Origin: an uncultured Rhodanobacter sp.
GTDB taxonomy: Bacteria > Pseudomonadota > Gammaproteobacteria > Xanthomonadales > Rhodanobacteraceae
NCBI GenBank assembly: GCA_903827735.1
Contig: CAIKJM010000316.1
Location: 1-22,098, forward strand
Direction of reading: 5' to 3'
Length of the DNA: 22,098 bases
Position numbers and translations under genes: made by a program. The notes under the pieces were generated by a model. The model did not search any database. It saw only the letters and a program-made list of their open reading frames with translations, and had not been told where the DNA came from. Below are positions 15,207 through 22,098 of this stretch, piece by piece (positions within the stretch are counted from its first letter, which is position 1; each line of letters starts with the position of its first letter).

Positions 15207-15701
15207 ATGGTGTGCGTCATGACTACTCAAACACCTCAAGCGGCAGCGGAAATTCTCGACCGCGTCATGGAAGCTTCCAGCGGACTGGTGCTGCTGGATA
15301 GCGCTGATCCGCTGAGCCTGATTGCGCAGTTTCGTGCCGTCGCGCGCAGCACCGGCCAGGCCATGTACCTGTGGCAACCCGATACCGGCCTTGCCAGCCT
15401 GCGCGAGGCACACGTACGCGTGCCCGACTGCCAGCGCCTGGGCAACGCGTTGCGGTATATGCAGCAGAGCATCCACTTCGGCATCTATTTTTTGGTAGGC
15501 CTTGAACTGCCACTGTCGGCTATGGACGCCACCTTGTTGCGTCAGCTCGCGCGCATGCCGAAGGAACATCTGCGCCGCGTGGTACTTATCGATACACCGG
15601 CGGCGCTGGCTGAACACCTGGGCGATCTCGCCGTGCAATTGAACAGCGCCGACAGCTCACCCAGGCGTCTGCGCCTGCGCGACGGCCGCTGGTTGGTATG
15701 A
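15207..15701 (+). CDS. Conserved-looking protein of unknown function, coupled to the c-di-GMP gene
   Basis: I do not recognise this 164-residue protein. It has no signal peptide, membrane segment or nucleotide-binding motif. It alternates helices and hydrophobic strands (SSGLVLLDSADPLSLIAQF, GQAMYLWQPDTGLASLRE, FGIYFLVGLELPL, LRRVVLIDTPAALAEHLG), as an alpha/beta three-layer fold would. This pattern resembles the domain ahead of the ATPase module in Ycf46-like AAA proteins (strand, then W-x-x-x-x-G-L, then a helix and a strand ending in acidic/Leu-Pro), but here no ATPase follows. AAGGG five bases before ATG 15207 favours that start over ATG 15219. The stop is 10 bases before the GTG of the next gene, so the two are very likely cotranscribed and perhaps act together. 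Confidence 0.75.
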   Translation: MVCVMTTQTPQAAAEILDRVMEASSGLVLLDSADPLSLIAQFRAVARSTGQAMYLWQPDTGLASLREAHVRVPDCQRLGNALRYMQQSIHFGIYFLVGLELPLSAMDATLLRQLARMPKEHLRRVVLIDTPAALAEHLGDLAVQLNSADSSPRRLRLRDGRWLV

Positions 15702-15711
15702 GGCCGCGCGC

Positions 15712-18282
15712 GTGAATTTACACTCCGGCATTCTCGTGGTGGCCGCCGAGCGCAATCGGCGTCGCCAACTGTTCGATGCGCTGGATCAGGCTGGCTATCC
15801 CTGCATACACAGCGCACGCGACGCGACGCATGCCGCCATTCTGCTGGAAGGTCGGCCGGCCCTGCAGCTGATCGTCGCGGTACTCGACGGCGACGAGCAG
15901 CAGGCGAAGCTTGCCTGCGAGCAGATGCAGGCTTTGCCCGGTGGTTTGGAAACGCCGCTGATCGCCGTGCTCGGCGATGGCGCATCGTGCGATCCCAGCG
16001 AGTTGCCTTCCTGCGTTTGCGACTGGCTGTACGCCTCGCAAGTCGCCAGCGAGCTGGTCACGCGCTGGCGACGTGTGCAGACCCGGCTACTGTCGGGTAC
16101 AAGAAACCAGGCGCTGGGTACGTTATCCGATGCCGATGGTCAGGGCGACTACCGCTACCTTTTCGACGAAAGCGACAGCGAGTGGCTTATCGTCGATCCA
16201 ACGTCGCAATGCGTGCTGGAAGTCAGTCCCACCGTAGTGCGGCACAGCCGCTTGCATGCCAGTCAATGGGAGGGTATGCCGCTGGCCGAAGTGCTGCGCT
16301 TTGAAGGCGTCACGATTGAACAGGTGTTGCTTGATGCCGATCGGCGCTGGTATCCGTGCCAGCGAAAGTCGGTGCAGGGCGACGACATCGGCCAGGCCAG
16401 CGCGCGCCGCATTCCGCATGCGGGACGCGCTGCGCTCGCGCTGATGTTTCGTAGCGACCGCGCCGACTTGCGCGCGGAAGCGGCGCTTTCACTGTTGTCA
16501 CGCATGTTTATTTCGACCAGTGGCGTGGATACGCAGATCGCAGCGGCCCGCCTGCTGTTCGACGAGCTCGGGCTGGACTACCTCACCGTGTGGTCGGCGC
16601 GCACCGGCGCCGTCGACGCGCCGAACCAGCTGCTGCAGCTGTGGAGCGGCGATGATCTCGAATGGCCTGCAGCGCAGTGGCAAACGTCTCTGCAGTCGGT
16701 ATTGGCCGGCAAACCGTTTGTCTACCGCGCCGATGCGCTTACTTTGGCACCGCCGGACCCACTGCTTCTGCAGCTGGGGTTGACCGGGTTTGCCGGGCTG
16801 CCGCTGTACGACGAGCGCCATACCGTGCTCGGCGCGATGTTGGCCGGCAGCCGTAAGCCCTTCGGTGAAATGGCCATTATTGAGCCGGTACTGCGCTGCG
16901 CGGCAGCACGCTTTGCGCAGGTCATCGAGTTGAATCGCACGCGTGCGCAGGGGCGCGCCGAAGGGCTGGTCGACTCGCTGACCGGCTTGCCCAATCGCCT
17001 GCTGTTCAACGACCGACTCGACACGATCATCAACGAAGCGACCCGCCGTGGCGAGTGCTTTGCTGTGCTGTTTGTCGACCTCGATCATTTCAAGGCGATC
17101 AACGACAGCCACGGCCACGCGGCAGGCGATCAGGTGCTGCGCACGGTAGCCCAGCGCCTGAGCGCCAGCGTGCGGGCCTCCGATACGGTTGCGCGCTATG
17201 CCGGTGACGAATTCATCGTGGTGCTGCGTCATATCGTCAAGAACGACGACGTGCAGCGCGTGGCTGAAAAGATCGTGCAGGTGATGAGCACGCCGCTGAA
17301 CTTGGATACGGGCGTTTCGCTTCAGGTCACTGCGTCAATGGGGTTGAGCTTATTCCCCGACGATGCCGGCGACACCGAGACCCTGTTGCGGCACGCCGAC
17401 GAGGCGATGTATGCGGCGAAGAAGCAGGGGCGTAACACCTTCAAGATGTATGAGATGAGTCCGGAATACGCCAAACAGCATGGCACTGTGCTGCGCTCGC
17501 GTTTGCGTCATGCCGAAGGTAACGGCGAACTGCGTGTGGTCTATCAGCCGCAGGTCGATACCGCCAGCGAAGACATTGTCGGTATGGAGGCGCTAGTGCG
17601 CTGGGAGCACCCGGAACTGGGCATGATCAGCCCGGCCGTTTTCATTCCGCTGGCCGAGGAAACCGGATTAATCGTGTCGATCGGCGAGTGGGTCATGCGC
17701 ACCGCCTGCCGCCAGGCGCAGGAATGGGAACAGCAGTACGGCCTGCGTCTGCGCCTCGGCGTGAACCTTTCCGCCGTCCAGCTGATCGAACCCCACCTGC
17801 TGGATACGGTGACGCGGGTCCTGACTGACACCGGACTCGATCCGGACCTCCTGGAGCTGGAAATCACCGAGAGCATCAGCATCAAGACGGCGCCGAACCT
17901 TATTGAAAACCTCAATGCGCTGCACCGCCTCGGCTGTCATATCGCGATCGACGATTTCGGGACCGGCGCGGCCTCGCTGGATTATCTGCGGCGGCTGCCG
18001 GCCGACCGTATCAAGATTGACCAGAGCTTCGTGCGCAATATCGGCGTCGACCCGGACGACGAGGCGATCGTGCGCGCGACTATCGACATGGCCCACCGGC
18101 TCAAACGCGCCGTGGTCGCCGAAGGCGTGGAGACCGAGCAGCATTTCGAGTTTCTGCGCGAGCACCAGTGCGACGAGCTGCAGGGCTATCTATTTTGCCG
18201 GCCTCAGCCGCCGATCAACTTCGGCAGCATGCTGGCCGAACGACAGCGGTTGCTGGATGAGCGCACCATCGCAGCCGCTTGA
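15712..18282 (+). CDS. Pseudo-receiver/PAS/GAF/GGDEF/EAL cyclic-di-GMP protein
   Basis: This 856-residue cytoplasmic signalling protein can in principle make and break cyclic di-GMP. In order: a receiver-like fold (5-125) lacking the acidic pocket (VVAAE instead of VVDDE, and no aspartate at the expected phosphorylation strand); a PAS-like domain (about 146-215, YRYLFDESDSEWLIVDP); a GAF-like domain (about 257-405); a GGDEF domain (about 418-580, signature AGDEF at 497-501, with inhibitory-site RASD at 488-491 at the canonical five-residue distance); and an EAL domain (about 595-845) with EAL at 626-628, NLSAVQ, LELEITES, IDDFGTG, KIDQSF and EGVE all intact. Phosphodiesterase activity is therefore likely; cyclase activity is plausible because AGDEF variants can be active. 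The start is GTG at 15712. It is not FimX, whose catalytic motifs are degenerate. Confidence 0.94.
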   Translation: MNLHSGILVVAAERNRRRQLFDALDQAGYPCIHSARDATHAAILLEGRPALQLIVAVLDGDEQQAKLACEQMQALPGGLETPLIAVLGDGASCDPSELPSCVCDWLYASQVASELVTRWRRVQTRLLSGTRNQALGTLSDADGQGDYRYLFDESDSEWLIVDPTSQCVLEVSPTVVRHSRLHASQWEGMPLAEVLRFEGVTIEQVLLDADRRWYPCQRKSVQGDDIGQASARRIPHAGRAALALMFRSDRADLRAEAALSLLSRMFISTSGVDTQIAAARLLFDELGLDYLTVWSARTGAVDAPNQLLQLWSGDDLEWPAAQWQTSLQSVLAGKPFVYRADALTLAPPDPLLLQLGLTGFAGLPLYDERHTVLGAMLAGSRKPFGEMAIIEPVLRCAAARFAQVIELNRTRAQGRAEGLVDSLTGLPNRLLFNDRLDTIINEATRRGECFAVLFVDLDHFKAINDSHGHAAGDQVLRTVAQRLSASVRASDTVARYAGDEFIVVLRHIVKNDDVQRVAEKIVQVMSTPLNLDTGVSLQVTASMGLSLFPDDAGDTETLLRHADEAMYAAKKQGRNTFKMYEMSPEYAKQHGTVLRSRLRHAEGNGELRVVYQPQVDTASEDIVGMEALVRWEHPELGMISPAVFIPLAEETGLIVSIGEWVMRTACRQAQEWEQQYGLRLRLGVNLSAVQLIEPHLLDTVTRVLTDTGLDPDLLELEITESISIKTAPNLIENLNALHRLGCHIAIDDFGTGAASLDYLRRLPADRIKIDQSFVRNIGVDPDDEAIVRATIDMAHRLKRAVVAEGVETEQHFEFLREHQCDELQGYLFCRPQPPINFGSMLAERQRLLDERTIAAA

Positions 18283-18307
18283 GCCTGGCTCGGCTGGCCC
18301 GAATAGG

Positions 18308-18350
18308 TGTCAGATGTGGCCGCTCGGACCTGGTTCGGCCCGGTCTGACA
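18308..18350 (+). repeat. Stem-loop between the c-di-GMP gene and rpoE
   Basis: TGTCAGA (18308-18314) and TCTGACA (18344-18350) are perfect complements. Inner GGCCG and CGGCC can also pair. No T-run follows, so it is a poor intrinsic terminator. It could slow polymerase, protect the upstream mRNA 3' end, or be a regulator site ahead of the rpoE promoter. Confidence 0.45.
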
Positions 18351-18401
18351 ATCTTCCAACAGGCGTTGCGTTATGTTTGACGCGATAATCACGCACACGC
18401 T

Positions 18402-18428
18402 GAACTTGGCCACCCGGTTGCTGTCTGA
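18402..18428 (+). promoter_or_regulatory. Sigma-E (autoregulatory) promoter of rpoE
   Basis: GAACTT (18402-18407), exactly 16 bases, then TCTGA (18424-18428): a full match to the sigma-E consensus. The predicted start is about 18434, leaving a leader of some 30 bases to the ATG at 18465. It implies that RpoE drives its own operon, as in E. coli. Confidence 0.85.
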
Positions 18429-18464
18429 CCCGCGTGTCCAGTTTTAACCCAGTTCCCGCAGCGG

Positions 18465-19088
18465 ATGACGGCATTGACGATGGATACAGCCCGAATGGGC
18501 GAAAACGAACTGGATCGCGCGCTGGTCGAGCGTGTTCAGAACGGGGACAAGCGAGCTTTCGACCTGCTGGTGCGCAAATATCAGCATAAGGTCATCGCTC
18601 TGGTATCCCGCTACGTGCGCAGCCACGCCGAGTGCGAGGATATTGCGCAGGAGTCCTTTATTCGCGCCTGGCGAGCGCTCGGTTCGTTTCGCGGCGATAG
18701 CGCGTTCTACACGTGGCTGTACAAGATCGCGGTGAATACGGCCAAGAACCACCTGGTGGCGATGGGCCGCCGTCCGCCGACCGACGATGTTGACGCGGAG
18801 GATGCGGTTTTCATGGCCGGCGCCGAGCGCATGCAAGACAGCGCGACGCCCGAACGCGAAATGATGCGTCAGGAAATTGAACAATCCGTATTTTCCACTG
18901 TCCAAGCCTTGCCCGAAGAACTGCGTACCGCCATCACGCTCCGCGAAGTGGACGGCCTCAGTTATGACGAAATCGCAGAGGCGATGGGTTGCCCGATAGG
19001 TACGGTGCGTTCGCGCATCTTCCGGGCACGTGAAGCGATCGATGAAAAGCTGCGGCCACTATTGTCGGACCGCGAGGACAAGAAATGA
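18465..19088 (+). CDS. rpoE: RNA polymerase sigma factor RpoE (AlgU-type)
   Basis: This is the extracytoplasmic-function sigma factor for envelope stress. The 207-residue product aligns along its length with E. coli RpoE (191). Region 2 shows ALVERVQNGDKRAFDLLVRK, YQHKVIALVSRYV, then GDSAFYTWLYKIAVNTAKNH and GRRPPTDDVDAEDA. Region 4 shows ALPEELRTAITLREVDGLSY and the helix-turn-helix DEIAEAMGCPIGTVRSRIFR. The N-terminus is a little longer than in E. coli; ATG at 18465 or 18480 could be the start and neither has a strong ribosome site. The stop overlaps the rseA start (ATGA), so sigma and anti-sigma are made together. A consensus sigma-E promoter lies upstream. Confidence 0.97.
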   Translation: MTALTMDTARMGENELDRALVERVQNGDKRAFDLLVRKYQHKVIALVSRYVRSHAECEDIAQESFIRAWRALGSFRGDSAFYTWLYKIAVNTAKNHLVAMGRRPPTDDVDAEDAVFMAGAERMQDSATPEREMMRQEIEQSVFSTVQALPEELRTAITLREVDGLSYDEIAEAMGCPIGTVRSRIFRAREAIDEKLRPLLSDREDKK

Positions 19089-19768
19089 ACCAGCCTGACA
19101 TGACTCCTAACGCCAAAGAAGACCTTTCTGCCGGGCTCGATGGCGAGCTGTCGAAAGAGGCAATGCGCTTCCTCTTGCGCCGGCTCGATCACGATGCCTC
19201 GCTGCAGGACACCTGGGCACGGTACAACCTTGCCCGCGACGGGCTGCGCCGGCAGCTGCCGCCGCTGGCGTCATCGACCTTTGCCGCACAGGTGATGCTC
19301 GCGATCGAGCAGGAGGCTGCGCCCGTCAGCGCCAAGCGCAATCACTGGCTGCGCTGGTCCGCTGGCGGCGCCATCGCCGCCAGCGTGGCCGCAGCTGCGC
19401 TGATGATCGGCCAACCGGTCGCTGATGTGGATCGCACCGCGGCGGCGCCGAGCAGTCAACAGGCGGGCGGCAGCACGGCCGTCGCCGACGTTGCGCCATT
19501 GCGCAAATCGGCGATTCCGGCCACGGTGCCGACGTGGCTGAGTGGTAATTCGGCGGGCACGCTGAGTCAGCAGGCATCCGCCACGAGCGATATTTTTCCG
19601 GGTGGCAATCAGCCCGTCTACGGCAGCAAGCGCCTTTCCGCATACCCGCTGATGCACCGCTACCGCACCTTGAACAACAACGACGGTAGCTATCTGCTGT
19701 TACTCGATCCGCAGCAGCAGCCGGTTTCGCAAAATCCGACGCGCCAGGCTGCGGCCGCGGTGCATTGA
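19085..19768 (+). CDS. rseA: Anti-sigma-E factor (RseA/MucA-like)
   Basis: This single-pass inner-membrane protein holds RpoE inactive until envelope stress triggers its cleavage. Residues about 11-60 form the cytoplasmic sigma-binding domain (EDLSAGLDGELSKEAMRFLL, DTWARYNLARDGLR). Residues about 91-109 are the membrane segment (WSAGGAIAASVAAAALMIG). The periplasmic part (110-227) begins with a low-complexity Ala/Ser/Gly stretch and ends with a conserved-looking region (YPLMHRYRTLNNNDGSYLLL). The ATG overlaps the rpoE stop by four bases. No rseB/mucB gene follows, unlike in E. coli or Pseudomonas. A terminator comes 52 bases after the stop. Confidence 0.92.
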   Translation: MNQPDMTPNAKEDLSAGLDGELSKEAMRFLLRRLDHDASLQDTWARYNLARDGLRRQLPPLASSTFAAQVMLAIEQEAAPVSAKRNHWLRWSAGGAIAASVAAAALMIGQPVADVDRTAAAPSSQQAGGSTAVADVAPLRKSAIPATVPTWLSGNSAGTLSQQASATSDIFPGGNQPVYGSKRLSAYPLMHRYRTLNNNDGSYLLLLDPQQQPVSQNPTRQAAAAVH

Positions 19769-19819
19769 ATTTGCTTTTTCGCCCATAACGGGTGCAGCCG
19801 CTCTTGGTGTTCGTCTCCG

Positions 19820-19850
19820 AACCGTCGGCCCGCCCAGGCCGGCGGTTTTT
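19820..19850 (+). terminator. Rho-independent terminator between rseA and mucD
   Basis: AACCGTCGGCC (19820-19830) pairs with GGCCGGCGGTT (19837-19847), with one G-T pair and a 6-base loop. The T run is 19846-19850, partly used in the stem. It should uncouple mucD from rpoE-rseA, at least partly. I see no consensus sigma-E promoter in the 124 bases before mucD. Confidence 0.75.
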
Positions 19851-19974
19851 CATGGGCGTATGTCGCTGCTTGGTCTCTGCGCATCCGCCTGCGGCGGCCA
19901 GTCCCGCGACATGAGCGGTGGGATGACGCCGATGTTTTCATCCAGCCAACAAACCAACCCTACAAGGAGGAGTC

Positions 19975-21462
19975 ATGAAATTTCCCGTCTTGCGCACTCT
20001 GGCGTGCGGCGTGTCGCTGAGCCTCGCTGTCGCTGCGGGCAGTGTCTGGGCACAGACCGCGCCGGGATCTGCTGGTGGGCTGCCGGACTTCACCGGTATT
20101 GTCGAGAGAAACGCGCCGGCGGTGGTGCATGTCGAAGCGAAGTACACCGGCAAGAGCCGCAAGCCGTCGCGCGCGTCGACCGATCCGTCTGACCCCGACC
20201 AGGACAGCAGCCCGGATGATCCGCAGGCGGAAATGTTTCGACGCTTCTTTGGCATGCCGATGATGCCGTCGCCAGAAGACCAGAAGCACACCTCGCTGGG
20301 CTCGGGTTTCATCATTTCGCGCGATGGCTATGTGTTGACCAACAATCACGTCGTCGATGGTGCGGACGAGGTGACGGTCCGTTTGCAGGATCGGCGCACG
20401 TTCACGGCCAAAGTGGTGGGTACCGATCCGAAATACGATATTGCGGTGCTCAAGATCAGCGACGGCGACAACCTCCCGGCCGTCAGCATCGGCGATTCGC
20501 GTACGCTCAAGGCAGGCCAGTGGGTGCTCGCCATCGGTTCGCCGTTCGGGTTCGATTACACCGTGACCCAGGGCATTGTCAGCGCCGTCGGGCGCAATCT
20601 GGGCAGCGCCGACCAGCCGTATACGTCGTTCATCCAGACCGACGTGCCGATCAATCGCGGCAATTCCGGCGGTCCGCTGTTCAACCTGCAGGGTCAGGTA
20701 GTCGGCGTCAATTCGCAGATCTATTCCAGCACCGGCGGCTATCAGGGCGTGGCGTTCTCGATCCCGATCGACGTGGCGATGAGCGCGGTCGAGCAGATCA
20801 AGGCGCACGGCTTTGTCACCCGCGGTCAGCTTGGCGTGCACGTGGGTCCACTCAGCGACGATGTAGTCAAGGCGCTTAAGCTGCCCAATGCGAACGGCGC
20901 CATCGTTTCGGACGTCGACGCCGGCAGCGCTGCGGGCAAGGCCGGTGTGCAGCAGGGCGATATCATCATCGGATATAACGGTCAGCCGATCAGTCAGGCG
21001 CCCGACCTCCCGCCGCTGGTCGGTTTGACCCGGCCGGGCACCAAGGCAACGCTGGACATCATTCGTGACGGCAAAAAAATGACCATCCCGGTCGTCGTCG
21101 GCGCTGCCCCGCGTGATGACAAAGCCTTGTCGAGCGCGTCCGAGGGCGGGTCGTCATCTGCGCCGTCGGGCTCGACCGCGCTAGGCCTTTCGGTGCAGAA
21201 CATTGATGCGGCGACTCGCCAGCAGCTCGGGCTGAAAGCCGGCGAGGGCGTTCAGATCGGCGGCATCACCGGGCGTGCAGCTGCGGGGGCCGGCCTGCAG
21301 CAGGGCGACGTCATCTTGATGGTGAACCAGCAGCGTGTCGGCAGCGCCAGCGCCTTCCAGGCCGCCACCAAAGGCCTGAAGCCAGGCGATACCGTGCTGC
21401 TGCTGGTACGTCGAGGCGACCAGAGCCAGTTCATCGGCCTGACGGTGCCGGACGGCAAGTAA
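19975..21462 (+). CDS. mucD: Periplasmic Do-family serine endoprotease (DegP/DegQ/MucD)
   Basis: This protease-chaperone degrades misfolded envelope proteins and in Pseudomonas restrains the AlgU pathway. Residues 1-26 are a signal peptide (SLSLAVAAGSVWAQ). The trypsin-like domain has the complete triad His125 (LTNNHVV), Asp155 (KYDIAVLK) and Ser231 (NRGNSGGPLFN). A Q-linker-like charged loop (KSRKPSRASTDPSDPDQDSS) sits near residues 60-80. Two PDZ domains follow (about 285-376, GQLGVHVGPLSDDV; about 402-492, ALGLSVQNID), joined by a Ser-rich linker (386-400). The length is 495 residues, normal for the family. A strong ribosome site (AAGGAGGAG) precedes ATG 19975. Its place after rpoE-rseA matches Xanthomonas and supports the mucD name over degP. 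Confidence 0.95.
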   Translation: MKFPVLRTLACGVSLSLAVAAGSVWAQTAPGSAGGLPDFTGIVERNAPAVVHVEAKYTGKSRKPSRASTDPSDPDQDSSPDDPQAEMFRRFFGMPMMPSPEDQKHTSLGSGFIISRDGYVLTNNHVVDGADEVTVRLQDRRTFTAKVVGTDPKYDIAVLKISDGDNLPAVSIGDSRTLKAGQWVLAIGSPFGFDYTVTQGIVSAVGRNLGSADQPYTSFIQTDVPINRGNSGGPLFNLQGQVVGVNSQIYSSTGGYQGVAFSIPIDVAMSAVEQIKAHGFVTRGQLGVHVGPLSDDVVKALKLPNANGAIVSDVDAGSAAGKAGVQQGDIIIGYNGQPISQAPDLPPLVGLTRPGTKATLDIIRDGKKMTIPVVVGAAPRDDKALSSASEGGSSSAPSGSTALGLSVQNIDAATRQQLGLKAGEGVQIGGITGRAAAGAGLQQGDVILMVNQQRVGSASAFQAATKGLKPGDTVLLLVRRGDQSQFIGLTVPDGK

Positions 21463-21475
21463 GCGCCGTGCCTGC

Positions 21476-21517
21476 GCTGGCGCCGCGCCCGGTGTTACGG
21501 GTGGGCGTGGCGCCAGC
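21476..21517 (+). terminator. Long GC-rich stem-loop after mucD
   Basis: GCTGGCGCCGCGCCC (21476-21490) and GGGCGTGGCGCCAGC (21503-21517) form a 15-base stem with a single G-U pair and a 12-base loop, starting 14 bases after the stop. Only a poor T stretch (TAATGCTTTA) follows. It may terminate weakly or protect the mRNA 3' end. Confidence 0.6.
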
Positions 21518-21582
21518 TCGTAATGCTTTAACAGCGGTTCGAAAACTCTGCCGCGGCGTGGCGGCCGGGGCAATGCGTTCCA

Positions 21583-21591
21583 TGCGATAAT
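21583..21591 (+). promoter_or_regulatory. Candidate extended -10 promoter of lepA
   Basis: TGCGATAAT fits an extended -10 box (TGn plus a TATAAT-like hexamer). No clear -35 is present. The leader to the lepA ATG would be about 80 bases and holds a small inverted repeat, GCATCA/TGATGC, at 21601-21620. Confidence 0.35.
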
Positions 21592-21677
21592 GCCGGGTTA
21601 GCATCATCCACCGGTGATGCGCTGCCTGCGCGCCGCGCGTGGCGGCAGACTCACGTTCGACAGGCCGCCAGCGCTCC

Positions 21678-22098
21678 ATGGAATTGATCCGCAACTTCTC
21701 CATCATCGCCCATATCGACCACGGCAAGTCGACCCTCGCCGATCGCATCATCCAGCTCTGCGGTGGCCTGGCCGACCGCGAGATGGAAGCGCAGGTGCTG
21801 GACAACAACCCGATCGAGCGCGAGCGCGGCATCACCATCAAGGCGCAGTCGGTGTCGCTGCCCTACACGGCGCGCGATGGGAAAACCTATCAGCTCAATT
21901 TCATCGATACGCCGGGTCACGTTGACTTTTCCTATGAGGTCAGCCGCTCGCTGGCCGCCTGCGAGGGTGCGCTGCTGGTGGTCGATGCGGCGCAGGGCGT
22001 CGAGGCGCAGTCGGTCGCCAACTGCTATACCGCGGTGGAGCAGGGTCTTGAAGTGATTCCCGTGCTCAACAAGATCGATCTGCCGACGGCCGACATCG
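21678..22098 (+). CDS. lepA: Elongation factor 4 / LepA, N-terminal part (runs off window)
   Basis: This is a ribosome-bound translational GTPase. The 140 visible residues start MELIRNFSIIAHIDHGKSTL, the standard LepA N-terminus with G1 loop AHIDHGKS (residues 11-18). They continue with G2 (RERGITIKAQ), G3 (DTPGHVD) and the beginning of G4 (NKID) near the window edge. The frame is open to the last base, so the gene is incomplete here. The ATG at 21678 has no strong ribosome site but fits the family start exactly. lepA after mucD is the usual Xanthomonas order, where lepB (signal peptidase) normally follows outside this window. Confidence 0.97.
   Translation, partial: MELIRNFSIIAHIDHGKSTLADRIIQLCGGLADREMEAQVLDNNPIERERGITIKAQSVSLPYTARDGKTYQLNFIDTPGHVDFSYEVSRSLAACEGALLVVDAAQGVEAQSVANCYTAVEQGLEVIPVLNKIDLPTADI

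Noticed and set aside
15712..18282. Identity of the c-di-GMP protein as FimX/Filp
   Set aside because: FimX has degenerate GGDEF and EAL motifs, whereas here the EAL residues and the I-site are intact and a GAF-like domain is present.
1..22098. A new defence system, biosynthetic cluster or mobile island
   Set aside because: Nearly all genes fall in conserved housekeeping families in an order expected for Xanthomonadales. No toxin-antitoxin pair, restriction gene, transposase or NRPS/PKS domain was seen on either strand.

Overview
The window looks like core chromosome from a GC-rich gammaproteobacterium of the Xanthomonadales, probably the Rhodanobacteraceae/Xanthomonadaceae group (Dyella, Rhodanobacter or Xanthomonas relatives). 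The reasons are the HU-type protein with its long basic tail, the rpoE-rseA-mucD-lepA order without rseB, the divergent ppsA/ppsR pair, and DUF1249 (YqiB-like), SlyX and DUF2058 (YaiL-like) proteins. I see no insertion sequence, phage gene, CRISPR array or clear foreign island. The genus is inferred from family resemblance only.

Layout. (1) Bases 1-410: the end of an HU-family nucleoid protein gene and its terminator. (2) 425-5432, minus strand: ppsA (PEP synthase), then a PsrA-like TetR regulator, then fadL (outer-membrane fatty-acid porin). The ppsA unit ends in its own terminator, so the regulator and fadL are probably expressed separately from it. (3) 5662-6989, plus strand: ppsR, divergent from ppsA, followed by a DUF1249 gene. 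(4) 7035-7416, minus strand: a tRNA operon Ala(GGC)-Glu(TTC)-Asp(GTC) with a clear promoter and terminator. It lies back to back with the promoter of a CPA2 antiporter at 7562-9313. (5) 9364-10390: a secreted FKBP-type prolyl isomerase with a structured leader and a possible sigma-E promoter. (6) 10468-12693: ugd (UDP-glucose dehydrogenase), slyX (4-base overlap) and a DUF2058 gene, closed by a bidirectional terminator. (7) 12781-14880, minus strand: a FadB/FadJ-type beta-oxidation protein. (8) 15207-18282, plus strand: an unrecognised 164-residue protein coupled to a pseudo-receiver/PAS/GAF/GGDEF/EAL cyclic-di-GMP protein. (9) 18402-21517: rpoE, rseA and mucD, with a textbook sigma-E promoter in front of rpoE. 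(10) 21678 to the edge: the start of lepA.

How the genes fit together. FadL, the PsrA-like regulator, the hydratase/dehydrogenase protein and PpsA/PpsR suggest uptake of fatty acids, their oxidation, and gluconeogenesis from the products. RpoE, RseA and MucD, with the FKBP chaperone as a candidate target, form an envelope-stress circuit. The c-di-GMP protein sits just upstream of rpoE but is probably a separate transcription unit.

I did not find a convincing undescribed multi-gene system. The best leads are the coupled unknown/c-di-GMP gene pair, the possible sigma-E control of the FKBP gene, the unusual membrane tail of the antiporter, and several symmetric sites in non-coding DNA.
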